DNA of 5,232 bases from Actinomycetota bacterium (GTDB taxonomy: Bacteria; Actinomycetota; UBA4738): positions 1 through 5,232 of the forward strand of contig VAYG01000108.1 of NCBI GenBank assembly GCA_005885015.1, read 5' to 3'. The position numbers were made by a program, and so were the translations under genes. Shown in pieces: positions 1-5,232 of the stretch. Under the pieces are notes generated by a model. The model did no database searches. It was not told the origin of the DNA and saw nothing but the letters and a program-made list of their open reading frames with translations. The number at the start of each line of letters is the position of its first letter. The first letter of the stretch is position 1.

Positions 1-1956
1 CGGGGGGTCCTGCAACGACGAGGCGACCTGTGGACCGTGGACGATACGGCCCAGTTCCTGCTTCCGGAAACGGTGCAGGCGCTGATCGCCGCGCGGCTCG
101 ACACCCTGAGCGCGGAACGCAAGGCCCTCCTGCACGACGCCGCGGTGGTGGGCAAGGTGTTCTGGTCGGGGACGGTCGCCTCGATGGGGTCGCGAGACGA
201 GCGGGAGGTCCGGGACGGTCTCCACGAGCTGGCCCGCAAGGAGCTGGTCCGTCCGGCCCGGCGCTCGTCGGTGGCGGGACAGGCCGAGTACTCCTTCTGG
301 CACCTCCTGATCAGGGACGTGGCCTACTCCCAGATCCCCCGGGCAGCGCGGGCGGACAAGCACCGTGCCGTGGCCGCCTGGATGGAGGACATGGCGGGTG
401 ACCGGGTCGCCGACCACGCCGAGCTCCTCGCCTTCCACCACGAGGAAGCCCTCCGGCTGGCGGCCGCGGCGGGGCTGCCCACGTCGGACGCCGAGCGTGA
501 GGCCGCCGCCCGGTTCCTGCGGCTGGCCGCCGAGAAGACGGAGCCGCTGGACACGGGGAGGGCCATCGAATACCAGGAGCACGCGCTGGGCTACCTCTCC
601 CACGATCCGGCCGAGCGGGGCCGGATGCTGACGAGGCTGTGCCGGATGCGCTTCGCCGCCGGTCGCCTGGAGCAGGCCGTGGCCGCCGGCCGTGAGGCGG
701 TGGAGATCGGCGCGGCGGCGGGCGATCGGCTCCTCCAGGGCAACGCGATGGCCTGGCTGTCGACGGCCGTGCACACCGGGGGCGAGGGCGCCGAGTCCCG
801 CCGGCTCGCCGACGCGGCCGTGGCCATGCTGGAACGGGAGCCGCCGGGGCCCGAGCTCGCTCTCGCCTACGCCCAGCAGATCGGGGGGCTGATGCTCCTG
901 GACCTCAATGACGAGGTCCTGGCGGTGGCCGACCGCGCCATCGACCTGGCCCGACGTGTGGGTAGGGAGGACACGGCCTCGGTGATCCTGCAGCTCCGCG
1001 GCGTCGCTCGGTCCAAGAACGGGGATCGCGGCGGTCTGGCGGACGTCGAGGAGGCCGTGCGGATCGGGCTGGAGAACGGCTTCGGTCAGCAGACCTCCGT
1101 CGCGTACATCAACCTGGCGGACTGCTACTGGTTCTTCGATGGCCCGGCTCGGGGCCTGGACGTCCACAGGACCGGATACGAGTTCGCCAGCCGCCGGGGG
1201 ATCCTCGGGCACGCCACCTGGGGCCGAGCCGAGCAGCTGTGGATGCTGTTCGACCTCGGCCGGTGGGACGACCTGCTCGACCGGGCCGAGCTGCTGGTCG
1301 CCGGGGACGAGGACCGAACCCAGATCAGCACAATGGCCAGGTCGTTCCGCGCGCTGGTCCTGGCCCGCCGCGGCCGGGGAGGGGCGGCCGCCCCCCATGT
1401 GGACCAGTTCCTTCCCGCGGCCAGGAAGGTCGGCGACCCCCAGATCCTGTCGCCGGCCCTGCTCAGCGCCGCCGAGGTCCTGCTGGCCCGGGGCGACCGC
1501 GCGGCCGCCGGCGAGCTCCTCGCCGAGATTGCGGACTCCACCCGAGACCGTCCGTTCTGGACCCTCTTGTACCTCGCCGACATCGCCAGGGCGGCGGTCG
1601 CATCCGGCGACGCCACACCGGCACAACGCCTGCTGTCCTCGGGCCTGAAGGGACCGAGCCGGCACGGCCACGCGGCCCTGAGCGCCCGAGCCGTCCTCGC
1701 CGAGGATGCCGGCCAGCTCGATGAGGCCGCCCGTTTGCATGCCGAGGCTGCGGGAGCCTGGCAGGGCTACGGGCACGTGGTCGAGGAGGCCATGGCGAAC
1801 CTGGGCGCCGGCAGGGCCCTCGCTCGGATCGGGCGGCGCGACGCCTCGCTCAAGCCACTCGACGCGGCGCGTAAGACGTTCGCTGCCCTGGCCGCGAGTC
1901 CGCTGCAGGCGGAAGTGGACACCCTGCTGGGCCGTGCCAGCGAGCTCAGCTCGTGA
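1..1956 (+). CDS. Cyclase/AAA-ATPase/TPR-type signalling protein, C-terminal part (5' truncated)
   Basis: The reading frame is open from base 1 and ends at TGA 1954-1956, giving 651 visible residues. The GTG at 37 is not taken as the start, because the 12 codons before it already read as family sequence (RGVLQRRGDLWTV) leading into LLPETVQALIAARLD at about residues 20-34. Next come DAAVVGKVFW (46-55) and WHLLIRDVAYSQIPRAARAD (100-119). Together these form the helical/winged-helix segment that follows the AAA ATPase in actinobacterial class III cyclase-ATPase proteins. From about residue 165 to the end the protein is Ala/Leu/Arg-rich paired helices typical of degenerate TPR repeats, for example around residues 220-280 and 570-645. 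In this family an N-terminal cyclase domain and a Walker-type ATPase precede this region. Neither is visible here, so cyclase activity is an inference. A LuxR-type or cyclase-less ATPase-TPR regulator is the main alternative. The protein has no signal peptide or membrane segment in view and is probably cytoplasmic. tldD follows 72 bases downstream. Confidence 0.85.
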   Translation, partial: RGVLQRRGDLWTVDDTAQFLLPETVQALIAARLDTLSAERKALLHDAAVVGKVFWSGTVASMGSRDEREVRDGLHELARKELVRPARRSSVAGQAEYSFWHLLIRDVAYSQIPRAARADKHRAVAAWMEDMAGDRVADHAELLAFHHEEALRLAAAAGLPTSDAEREAAARFLRLAAEKTEPLDTGRAIEYQEHALGYLSHDPAERGRMLTRLCRMRFAAGRLEQAVAAGREAVEIGAAAGDRLLQGNAMAWLSTAVHTGGEGAESRRLADAAVAMLEREPPGPELALAYAQQIGGLMLLDLNDEVLAVADRAIDLARRVGREDTASVILQLRGVARSKNGDRGGLADVEEAVRIGLENGFGQQTSVAYINLADCYWFFDGPARGLDVHRTGYEFASRRGILGHATWGRAEQLWMLFDLGRWDDLLDRAELLVAGDEDRTQISTMARSFRALVLARRGRGGAAAPHVDQFLPAARKVGDPQILSPALLSAAEVLLARGDRAAAGELLAEIADSTRDRPFWTLLYLADIARAAVASGDATPAQRLLSSGLKGPSRHGHAALSARAVLAEDAGQLDEAARLHAEAAGAWQGYGHVVEEAMANLGAGRALARIGRRDASLKPLDAARKTFAALAASPLQAEVDTLLGRASELSS

Positions 1957-1985
1957 GCGGGATGCGTCCTTCCCACGGGCTGCAG

Positions 1986-1991
1986 TAGGCT
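1986..1991 (+). promoter_or_regulatory. Possible -10 box upstream of tldD
   Basis: TAGGCT fits the TAnnnT pattern of actinobacterial housekeeping -10 boxes. It would place a transcription start near 1998, about 30 bases before the GTG start of tldD. The hexamer at the expected -35 position (TGCGTC, 1963-1968) is a poor match to TTGACA. This is a weak call resting on one hexamer, and tldD could equally be transcribed by read-through from the gene before it. Confidence 0.22.
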
Positions 1992-2017
1992 TCCGCCTCG
2001 CATCCCCTGAACACTCC

Positions 2018-2023
2018 GGAGGG
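2018..2023 (+). promoter_or_regulatory. Ribosome-binding site of tldD
   Basis: GGAGGG lies 5 bases before the GTG at 2029 and is a near-perfect Shine-Dalgarno. It decides the tldD start: the next in-frame candidate, ATG 2098, would remove conserved N-terminal sequence. Confidence 0.75.
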
Positions 2024-2028
2024 CCAGC

Positions 2029-3468
2029 GTGCAGGAGATCGTGCAGCAGGCGGTGACCGAGGCCACTGTGGCCGGGGCGGACTATGCGGACGCCCGGATG
2101 GTCACCGAGGAATCGGAGTCCCTCACCGTCAAGAACCAGGAGATGGAGGGCATCGACCGCTCCCGGTCCGTGGGGGTGGGCATCCGGGTCCTGGTGAACG
2201 GGTACTGGGGCTTCGCCGCCACGGCGCGGGCCAACGACCAGGAGGTGGCCAGGACCGCCCGCCTGGCCGTGGCCATCGCCCGGGCCGCGGCCCGCCTCCC
2301 CGGCGAAGCGGTGCGCCTAGCCGAGGTCGAGCCGGTGGTGGCCACGTGGTCGAGCTCCGTCCAGGTCGACCCCTTCACCGTCCCCCTGGAGGAGAAGGTC
2401 TCGCTGCTGATGGAGGCCAGCCGCCGGATGCAGGAGGTGAAGGGGGTCTCGTTCGCGGAGGCGGTCCTGGACCTGTACCGGCGGCACACCCTGTTCGCTT
2501 CCAGCGAGGGTGCGCTGATCGAGCAGACCATCGTGAACTCCGGTGGCGGCATCGAGGCCACGGCCCTGGCCGACGGCGAGATGCAGCGCCGCTCGTACCC
2601 GAACTCGTTCCGGGGCCATATCACCGCGGCGGGATGGGAGCACATCCCCCGGCTGGGGCTGGTGGAGGAGGCGGAGCGGACCGGGCGCGAGGCCGTGCAG
2701 CTGCTCTCGGCGAAGGAGTGCCCGAGCGAGGTCACCACGCTCGTCCTCGACAGCGGCCAGGTGGAGCTGCAGGTCCACGAGTCCATCGGGCACCCCATCG
2801 AGCTGGACCGGGTCCTGGGGATGGAGGAAGCGTTCGCCGGGACCTCGTTCCTGAAGCCGGAGGACCGGGGGAAGCTCCGGTACGGCAGCGACCTCATCTC
2901 CATCACCGCCGACGCCACGGTCCCCGGCGGCCTCGGTACGTTCGGCTACGACGACGAGGGCGTCCCGGCCCAGCGGGTGCCGGTGATCGTGGACGGGATC
3001 TTCCAGGAGTTCATCTCCAGCAGGGAGACCGCCGCCGAGCTGGGCCAGCGGTCCAACGCGACCATGCGGGCCGACGGCTGGCAGAACCTGCCGCTCATCC
3101 GGATGACCAACATCAACCTGGAGCCGCGGGAAGGGTCCCTGGAGGACATCGTGGGCGACACCAGGGACGGGATCTTCATGGCCACCAACCAGTCGTGGTC
3201 CATCGACGACAAGCGGGTGAACTTCCAGTTCGGGTGCGAGATCGCCTGGCGGATCAAGGACGGCAAGCGCATGGAGATGTACCGGAACCCCAACTACACC
3301 GGCATCACCACGGAGTTCTGGGGCTCCTGCGACGCCGTCGGCGGACGCGAGGAGTGGACCCTGTGGGGCACGCCCAACTGCGGGAAGGGCCAGCCCGGCC
3401 AGGTGGCCCGGGTGGGCCACGGCACCCCTCCGGCACGGTTCCGCAACGTCCAGGTGGGAGTGCGGTAG
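2029..3468 (+). CDS. tldD: TldD, catalytic zinc metalloprotease subunit of TldD/TldE
   Basis: 479 residues, close to the roughly 480 of E. coli TldD. It starts at GTG 2029 behind a strong Shine-Dalgarno and stops at TAG 3466-3468. Three family blocks are visible. The N-terminal domain (about residues 20-85) includes RSVGVGIRVLVNGYWGFAAT. The middle domain (about 115-215) includes NSGGGIEATALA and RRSYPNSFRG. The C-terminal catalytic domain runs from about 230 to the end. The zinc motif HESIGH is at 250-255 (H250, E251, H255), and the conserved Cys ligand is C451 in PNCGKGQPGQ. Also family-typical are YDDEGVPAQRVPVIVDG and SNATMRADGWQNLPLIRMTN. In the characterised E. coli system, TldD and TldE form a cytoplasmic heterodimer that cleaves unfolded peptides threaded into an internal chamber; it matures microcin B17 and degrades the antitoxin CcdA. 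All expected catalytic residues are present, so the gene looks intact. The substrate here is unknown. tldE follows after 2 bases. Confidence 0.95.
   Translation: MQEIVQQAVTEATVAGADYADARMVTEESESLTVKNQEMEGIDRSRSVGVGIRVLVNGYWGFAATARANDQEVARTARLAVAIARAAARLPGEAVRLAEVEPVVATWSSSVQVDPFTVPLEEKVSLLMEASRRMQEVKGVSFAEAVLDLYRRHTLFASSEGALIEQTIVNSGGGIEATALADGEMQRRSYPNSFRGHITAAGWEHIPRLGLVEEAERTGREAVQLLSAKECPSEVTTLVLDSGQVELQVHESIGHPIELDRVLGMEEAFAGTSFLKPEDRGKLRYGSDLISITADATVPGGLGTFGYDDEGVPAQRVPVIVDGIFQEFISSRETAAELGQRSNATMRADGWQNLPLIRMTNINLEPREGSLEDIVGDTRDGIFMATNQSWSIDDKRVNFQFGCEIAWRIKDGKRMEMYRNPNYTGITTEFWGSCDAVGGREEWTLWGTPNCGKGQPGQVARVGHGTPPARFRNVQVGVR
3456..3460 (+). promoter_or_regulatory. Ribosome-binding site of tldE inside the tldD tail
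   Basis: GGGAG lies within the last codons of tldD, 10 bases before ATG 3471, slightly further than usual. With the 2-base gap between the tldD stop and the tldE start, this favours translational coupling and equal production of the two subunits. It also supports starting tldE at 3471. Confidence 0.55.
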
Positions 3469-3470
3469 CC

Positions 3471-4820
3471 ATGCCCGGGCTGATCGGGCCGGACCAGATC
3501 CGCGCGGCGGCCGACGCCGCCCTGGCCCTGAAGGGCGTGGACGGCGTGGAGGTCCTGCTCATGCACGAGTGGGGCGGGCTGACCCGGTTCGCGTCCTCGT
3601 CCATCCACCAGAGCACCTGGCGCGAGGACACCGGCCTGCGGGTTCGCGTGGTGAGCCGTGGCCGGGTCGGGGTGGCCGCGACGAACCAGCTGACACCCGA
3701 AGGGGCCCGGGAGGCCGCGGCCAGCGCCAAGGAGATGGCCGAGGTGGTCTCGCCTGACCCGCTGTTCCCCGGCCTGGCGCCGCGGGCCGACGTCCCGGAC
3801 AAGGACGCCTACGACGAGGCCACCGCGTCGATCACGCCGGAGGACCGGGCGGAAGGGGTGGCCGGGCTGGTGGGGCAGGTCGGCGACGGGTTCCACGCGG
3901 CGGGGTCGTACGAGACCACGGCCCTGGAGGTGGCACTCGCCAACACGGAGGGGCAGTTCTGCTACCAGCCCGTCACCTCCGCGTCGGTGACCACCCTGAT
4001 CTCGGGTGGCGAGGGGGGCGCTGGCTACGTCGAGTCCTGGGCGGCCCGGGCCGGGGAATTGGACCTGGAGGCAATCGGCCGCCGCGCCGCCCGCAAGGCC
4101 GCCGACAGCCAGAACCCCCGCGACCTCGATTCCGGCCACTACGAGGTGGTGCTGGAGCCCGCCGCCGTGGCGACGCTGGTCGCGTTCCTGGCGTACCTGG
4201 GGTTCGGGGGGCGGGCCCTGACGGAAGGACGCTCGTGCCTGTCCGGGAAACACGGCCAGCAGGTGGCCGCGCCGGCCATCACCATCGTGGACGACGCCAC
4301 CACGCCCGGGACGTCGGGGGCCACGTTCGACTTCGAGGGGACGCCCAAGCGGCGGGTGGAGATCATCCGGGACGGGGTGTTCCTGGACGGGGTGTACGAC
4401 CGGCGGAGCGCCGGGCAGGCCGGGAAGGAGTCGACCGGCCACGCCCTGCCGCCGCCCAACCCGGAAGGTCCCTTCCCCCTCAACCTGTCCGTGGCGGGCG
4501 GCGACGCCACCGAGGACGAGATGGTTGCCGCGACCGAGCGGGGTCTGCTGGTCACGCGGTTCCACTACTCCAACGTGGTCCATCCCACGCAGTCGATCAT
4601 CACCGGGATGACCCGGGACGGGACCTGGCTCATCGAGAACGGCGAGATCAAGCATCCGGTGAAGAACTTCAGGTTCACCCAGTCCATCCTGGAGGCCCTC
4701 ACCAACACCGAGATGGTGAGCAAGGAGACCGAGATGGTCAGCGAGTTCTTCTTCTCCGCCTCCCGGGTGCCGGCCATCAAGGTGTCGAAGTTCCACTTCA
4801 CAGGCCGCAGCGACCACTGA
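3471..4820 (+). CDS. pmbA: TldE/PmbA, non-catalytic partner subunit of TldD
   Basis: 449 residues, matching the usual length of E. coli PmbA/TldE. The frame stays open far upstream, to ATG 2346, but that stretch overlaps tldD and reads as low-complexity shadow protein. ATG 3471, just after the tldD stop and behind GGGAG, is the start. The N-terminal domain contains RFASSSIHQSTWREDTGLRV and RGRVGVAATNQLT (about residues 40-85). The C-terminal domain begins around YEVVLEPAAVATLV (224-237) and continues into the family block YLGFGGRALTEGRSCLSGK (242-260). The protein ends with SEFFFSASRVPAIKVSKFHF and then TGRSDH. At the position of the TldD HExxxH motif there is no His-Glu pair: TldD H250-E251 align by eye with A238-F239. 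The C-terminal NCG Cys is also missing. This is the normal state of TldE, which supports the TldD active site without binding zinc. It is almost certainly co-transcribed with tldD. Confidence 0.94.
   Translation: MPGLIGPDQIRAAADAALALKGVDGVEVLLMHEWGGLTRFASSSIHQSTWREDTGLRVRVVSRGRVGVAATNQLTPEGAREAAASAKEMAEVVSPDPLFPGLAPRADVPDKDAYDEATASITPEDRAEGVAGLVGQVGDGFHAAGSYETTALEVALANTEGQFCYQPVTSASVTTLISGGEGGAGYVESWAARAGELDLEAIGRRAARKAADSQNPRDLDSGHYEVVLEPAAVATLVAFLAYLGFGGRALTEGRSCLSGKHGQQVAAPAITIVDDATTPGTSGATFDFEGTPKRRVEIIRDGVFLDGVYDRRSAGQAGKESTGHALPPPNPEGPFPLNLSVAGGDATEDEMVAATERGLLVTRFHYSNVVHPTQSIITGMTRDGTWLIENGEIKHPVKNFRFTQSILEALTNTEMVSKETEMVSEFFFSASRVPAIKVSKFHFTGRSDH
4707..4748 (+). repeat. Imperfect 21-base tandem repeat in the 3' end of tldE
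   Basis: Two adjacent in-frame 21-base units (4707-4727 and 4728-4748) differ at 2 of the first 18 bases and 5 of 21 overall. They encode TEMVSKE followed by TEMVSEF. The reading frame is kept and the conserved FFFSASRVPA block follows directly. This may be a small slippage duplication, or chance similarity at a helix that normally holds two related turns. Confidence 0.5.
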
Positions 4821-4878
4821 GTCCCGCCGTCCCGCGCCTCTACGGCCTCCGGGCCTGTACGTTCGGAGCCGCCGGGGC

Positions 4879-4884
4879 TACATT
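4879..4884 (+). promoter_or_regulatory. Possible -10 box before the zinc-ribbon cyclase gene
   Basis: TACATT fits TAnnnT and lies in the only AT-rich patch of this gap. The expected -35 hexamer (TGTACG, 4856-4861) is a poor match to TTGACA. The implied transcription start, near 4891, would fall inside the CGGCCG hairpin and so remove its left arm from the mRNA. This is weak evidence. Confidence 0.2.
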
Positions 4885-4900
4885 TTCGGCCGAATCGGCC

Positions 4901-4907
4901 GGGGGGA
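4901..4907 (+). promoter_or_regulatory. G-rich ribosome-binding site before the CTG start
   Basis: The run GGGGGGA ends 6 bases before CTG 4914 and can pair with the anti-Shine-Dalgarno CCUCC, partly through G-U pairs. It is the only purine-rich stretch at the right distance from the start of the zinc-ribbon reading frame, and it is what supports the CTG start. Confidence 0.45.
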
Positions 4908-4913
4908 CGTCAA

Positions 4914-5232
4914 CTGATCTGCCCGAACTGCGGTACCGAGAATCGCGCTGGGCGCAGGTTCTGCTCCCAGTGTGGTAACGCGCTGGCTGTCGCCTGCCCG
5001 TCGTGCGGCGCGGGCAACGAGCCGGACGACCGTTTCTGCGGGCAATGCGGCTCCCTGCTCGAGGAAGCCGCCGAGCGACCGCCCGCCTCTCGGGAGGCGC
5101 CCACGGCCGAGCGCCGGCTCGTCTCGGTCGTGTTCGCGGACCTGGTCGGGTTCACCTCCCTCTCGGAATCCCGCGATTCCGAAGAGGTTCGCGAGCTCCT
5201 GTCCCGGTATTTCGACACGTGCCGGACCCTGA
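4914..5232 (+). CDS. Double zinc-ribbon / class III nucleotidyl cyclase protein, N-terminal part (3' truncated)
   Basis: Read from CTG 4914, this frame gives 106 residues and runs off the right edge. Two zinc-ribbon knuckles come first: CPNC (3-6) with CSQC (17-20), and CPSC (28-31) with CGQC (42-45). A Pro/Glu/Ala-rich linker (about 50-65) follows. Then comes ERRLVSVVFADLVGFTSLSE (66-85), the opening strand and helix of a class III adenylate/guanylate cyclase domain, with D76 at the first metal-binding Asp; EEVRELLSRYFDTC follows. Family members commonly begin M-x-CPxCG, so the first codon is CTG (or less likely ATC 4917). There is no ATG, GTG or TTG in frame between the preceding stop region and the first Cys pair. 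Such proteins typically continue into an AAA ATPase and TPR repeats, like the partial gene at the left edge. The second metal Asp and the substrate-specifying residues lie outside the window, so activity and the cAMP/cGMP choice cannot be judged. Confidence 0.88.
   Translation, partial: MICPNCGTENRAGRRFCSQCGNALAVACPSCGAGNEPDDRFCGQCGSLLEEAAERPPASREAPTAERRLVSVVFADLVGFTSLSESRDSEEVRELLSRYFDTCRTL

Larger units (their letters stand above)
1957..2028 (+). other. Intergenic gap with an 8-bp inverted repeat
   Basis: GGGATGCG at 1959-1966 is exactly complementary in inverted orientation to CGCATCCC at 1999-2006, with a 32-base loop. The pairing does not extend on either side. No T-run follows the right arm, so this is not a convincing intrinsic terminator for the upstream gene. 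It could be an mRNA stem or an operator half-site pair. In such GC-rich DNA an 8-bp match may also be chance. Confidence 0.3.
4821..4913 (+). other. Intergenic gap with two predicted hairpins
   Basis: Two foldable elements are visible. CGGCCTCCG (4843-4851) pairs with CGGAGCCG (4864-4871), leaving one bulged C and a 12-base loop. Further on, CGGCCG (4887-4892) pairs with CGGCCG (4896-4901) around an AAT loop. Neither is followed by a T-run, so neither is a clear intrinsic terminator for the tldD-tldE operon. The ATTTT at 4882-4886 lies between them, 10 bases after the first stem. The second hairpin ends in the G-run that serves as the ribosome-binding site of the next gene and could mask it. 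Confidence 0.35.

Noticed and set aside
37..401. GTG at 37 as the true start of the left-edge gene, and the overlapping frame from GTG 30
   Set aside because: The coding frame is open to base 1 with family-like residues before the GTG, so the gene begins outside the window. The GTG 30 frame is arginine/glycine-rich shadow sequence.
2317..3420. 367-codon minus-strand open frame opposite tldD (and the 278-codon one at 2082-2918)
   Set aside because: Same reason: codon-bias shadow of tldD without any recognisable domain.
2346..3470. 375-codon N-terminal extension of tldE in the same frame
   Set aside because: It overlaps tldD in another frame, is composed of Arg/Gly/Pro/Ala repeats from GC-rich codon shadow, and TldE of normal length starts at ATG 3471 with a ribosome-binding site.
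4371..4395. Direct repeat of GACGGGGTGT at 4371-4380 and 4386-4395
   Set aside because: It encodes DGVFLDGVYD, an ordinary turn in the TldE C-terminal domain. Similar amino acids with biased codons explain the match.
3294..4817. 507-codon open frame on the minus strand opposite tldE
   Set aside because: It is opposite a clear family gene, its protein is rich in Gly/Arg/His/Val with no recognisable motif, and long antisense frames are expected from strong G/C third-position bias.
4843..4886. Intrinsic terminator after tldE
   Set aside because: The stem (4843-4851 with 4864-4871) has a bulge and the ATTTT comes 10 bases after it, so it lacks the stem-plus-immediate-T-run layout. It is recorded only as a hairpin.
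4235..4978. 247-codon + strand open frame spanning the end of tldE and the following gap
   Set aside because: It crosses two real genes in the wrong frame, and its protein is Arg/Gly-rich shadow sequence.
4972..5232. + strand frame from GTG 4972 at the right edge
   Set aside because: It overlaps the zinc-ribbon/cyclase coding frame, which has diagnostic Cys pairs and FADLVGFT. This frame is Ser/Arg/Pro-rich and has no motif.

Overview
The window is very GC-rich with strong G/C third-position bias, and all four genes lie on the + strand. The gene families and the GTG and CTG starts suggest a high-GC soil-type bacterium, most likely Actinomycetota or a neighbouring group such as high-GC Chloroflexota. 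The sequence does not fix the taxon more closely. No tRNA, rRNA, insertion sequence, CRISPR array or attachment site was seen.

Layout from left to right. (1) Positions 1-1956 hold the C-terminal part of a large signalling protein of the class III adenylate/guanylate cyclase - AAA ATPase - TPR type. Its start, and any cyclase and Walker motifs, lie left of the window. (2) A 72-base gap (1957-2028) carries an 8-bp inverted repeat, a possible -10 box and a good Shine-Dalgarno. (3) Positions 2029-3468 encode TldD, the zinc metalloprotease subunit, with an intact HExxxH motif and C-terminal Cys. (4) Positions 3471-4820, only 2 bases further on, encode its non-catalytic partner TldE/PmbA. (5) A 93-base gap (4821-4913) has two predicted hairpins, a possible -10 box and a G-rich ribosome-binding site. 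(6) From 4914 to the right edge runs the N-terminus of a second cyclase-type protein: two zinc-ribbon knuckles followed by the start of a class III nucleotidyl cyclase domain. It appears to start at CTG, so a search limited to ATG/GTG/TTG starts misses it.

How they work together. TldD and TldE form the known heterodimeric protease that degrades unfolded peptides; in other bacteria it matures peptide antibiotics and removes an antitoxin. The two genes are almost certainly one translationally coupled operon. Both flanking genes look like opposite ends of the same kind of cyclase-ATPase-TPR signalling protein. The main contextual observation is therefore a TldD/TldE protease pair between two cyclase-type regulators. 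No precursor peptide, toxin-antitoxin pair or other client gene is visible, so a functional link is only a hypothesis. Nothing in the coding sequences themselves requires a new system.
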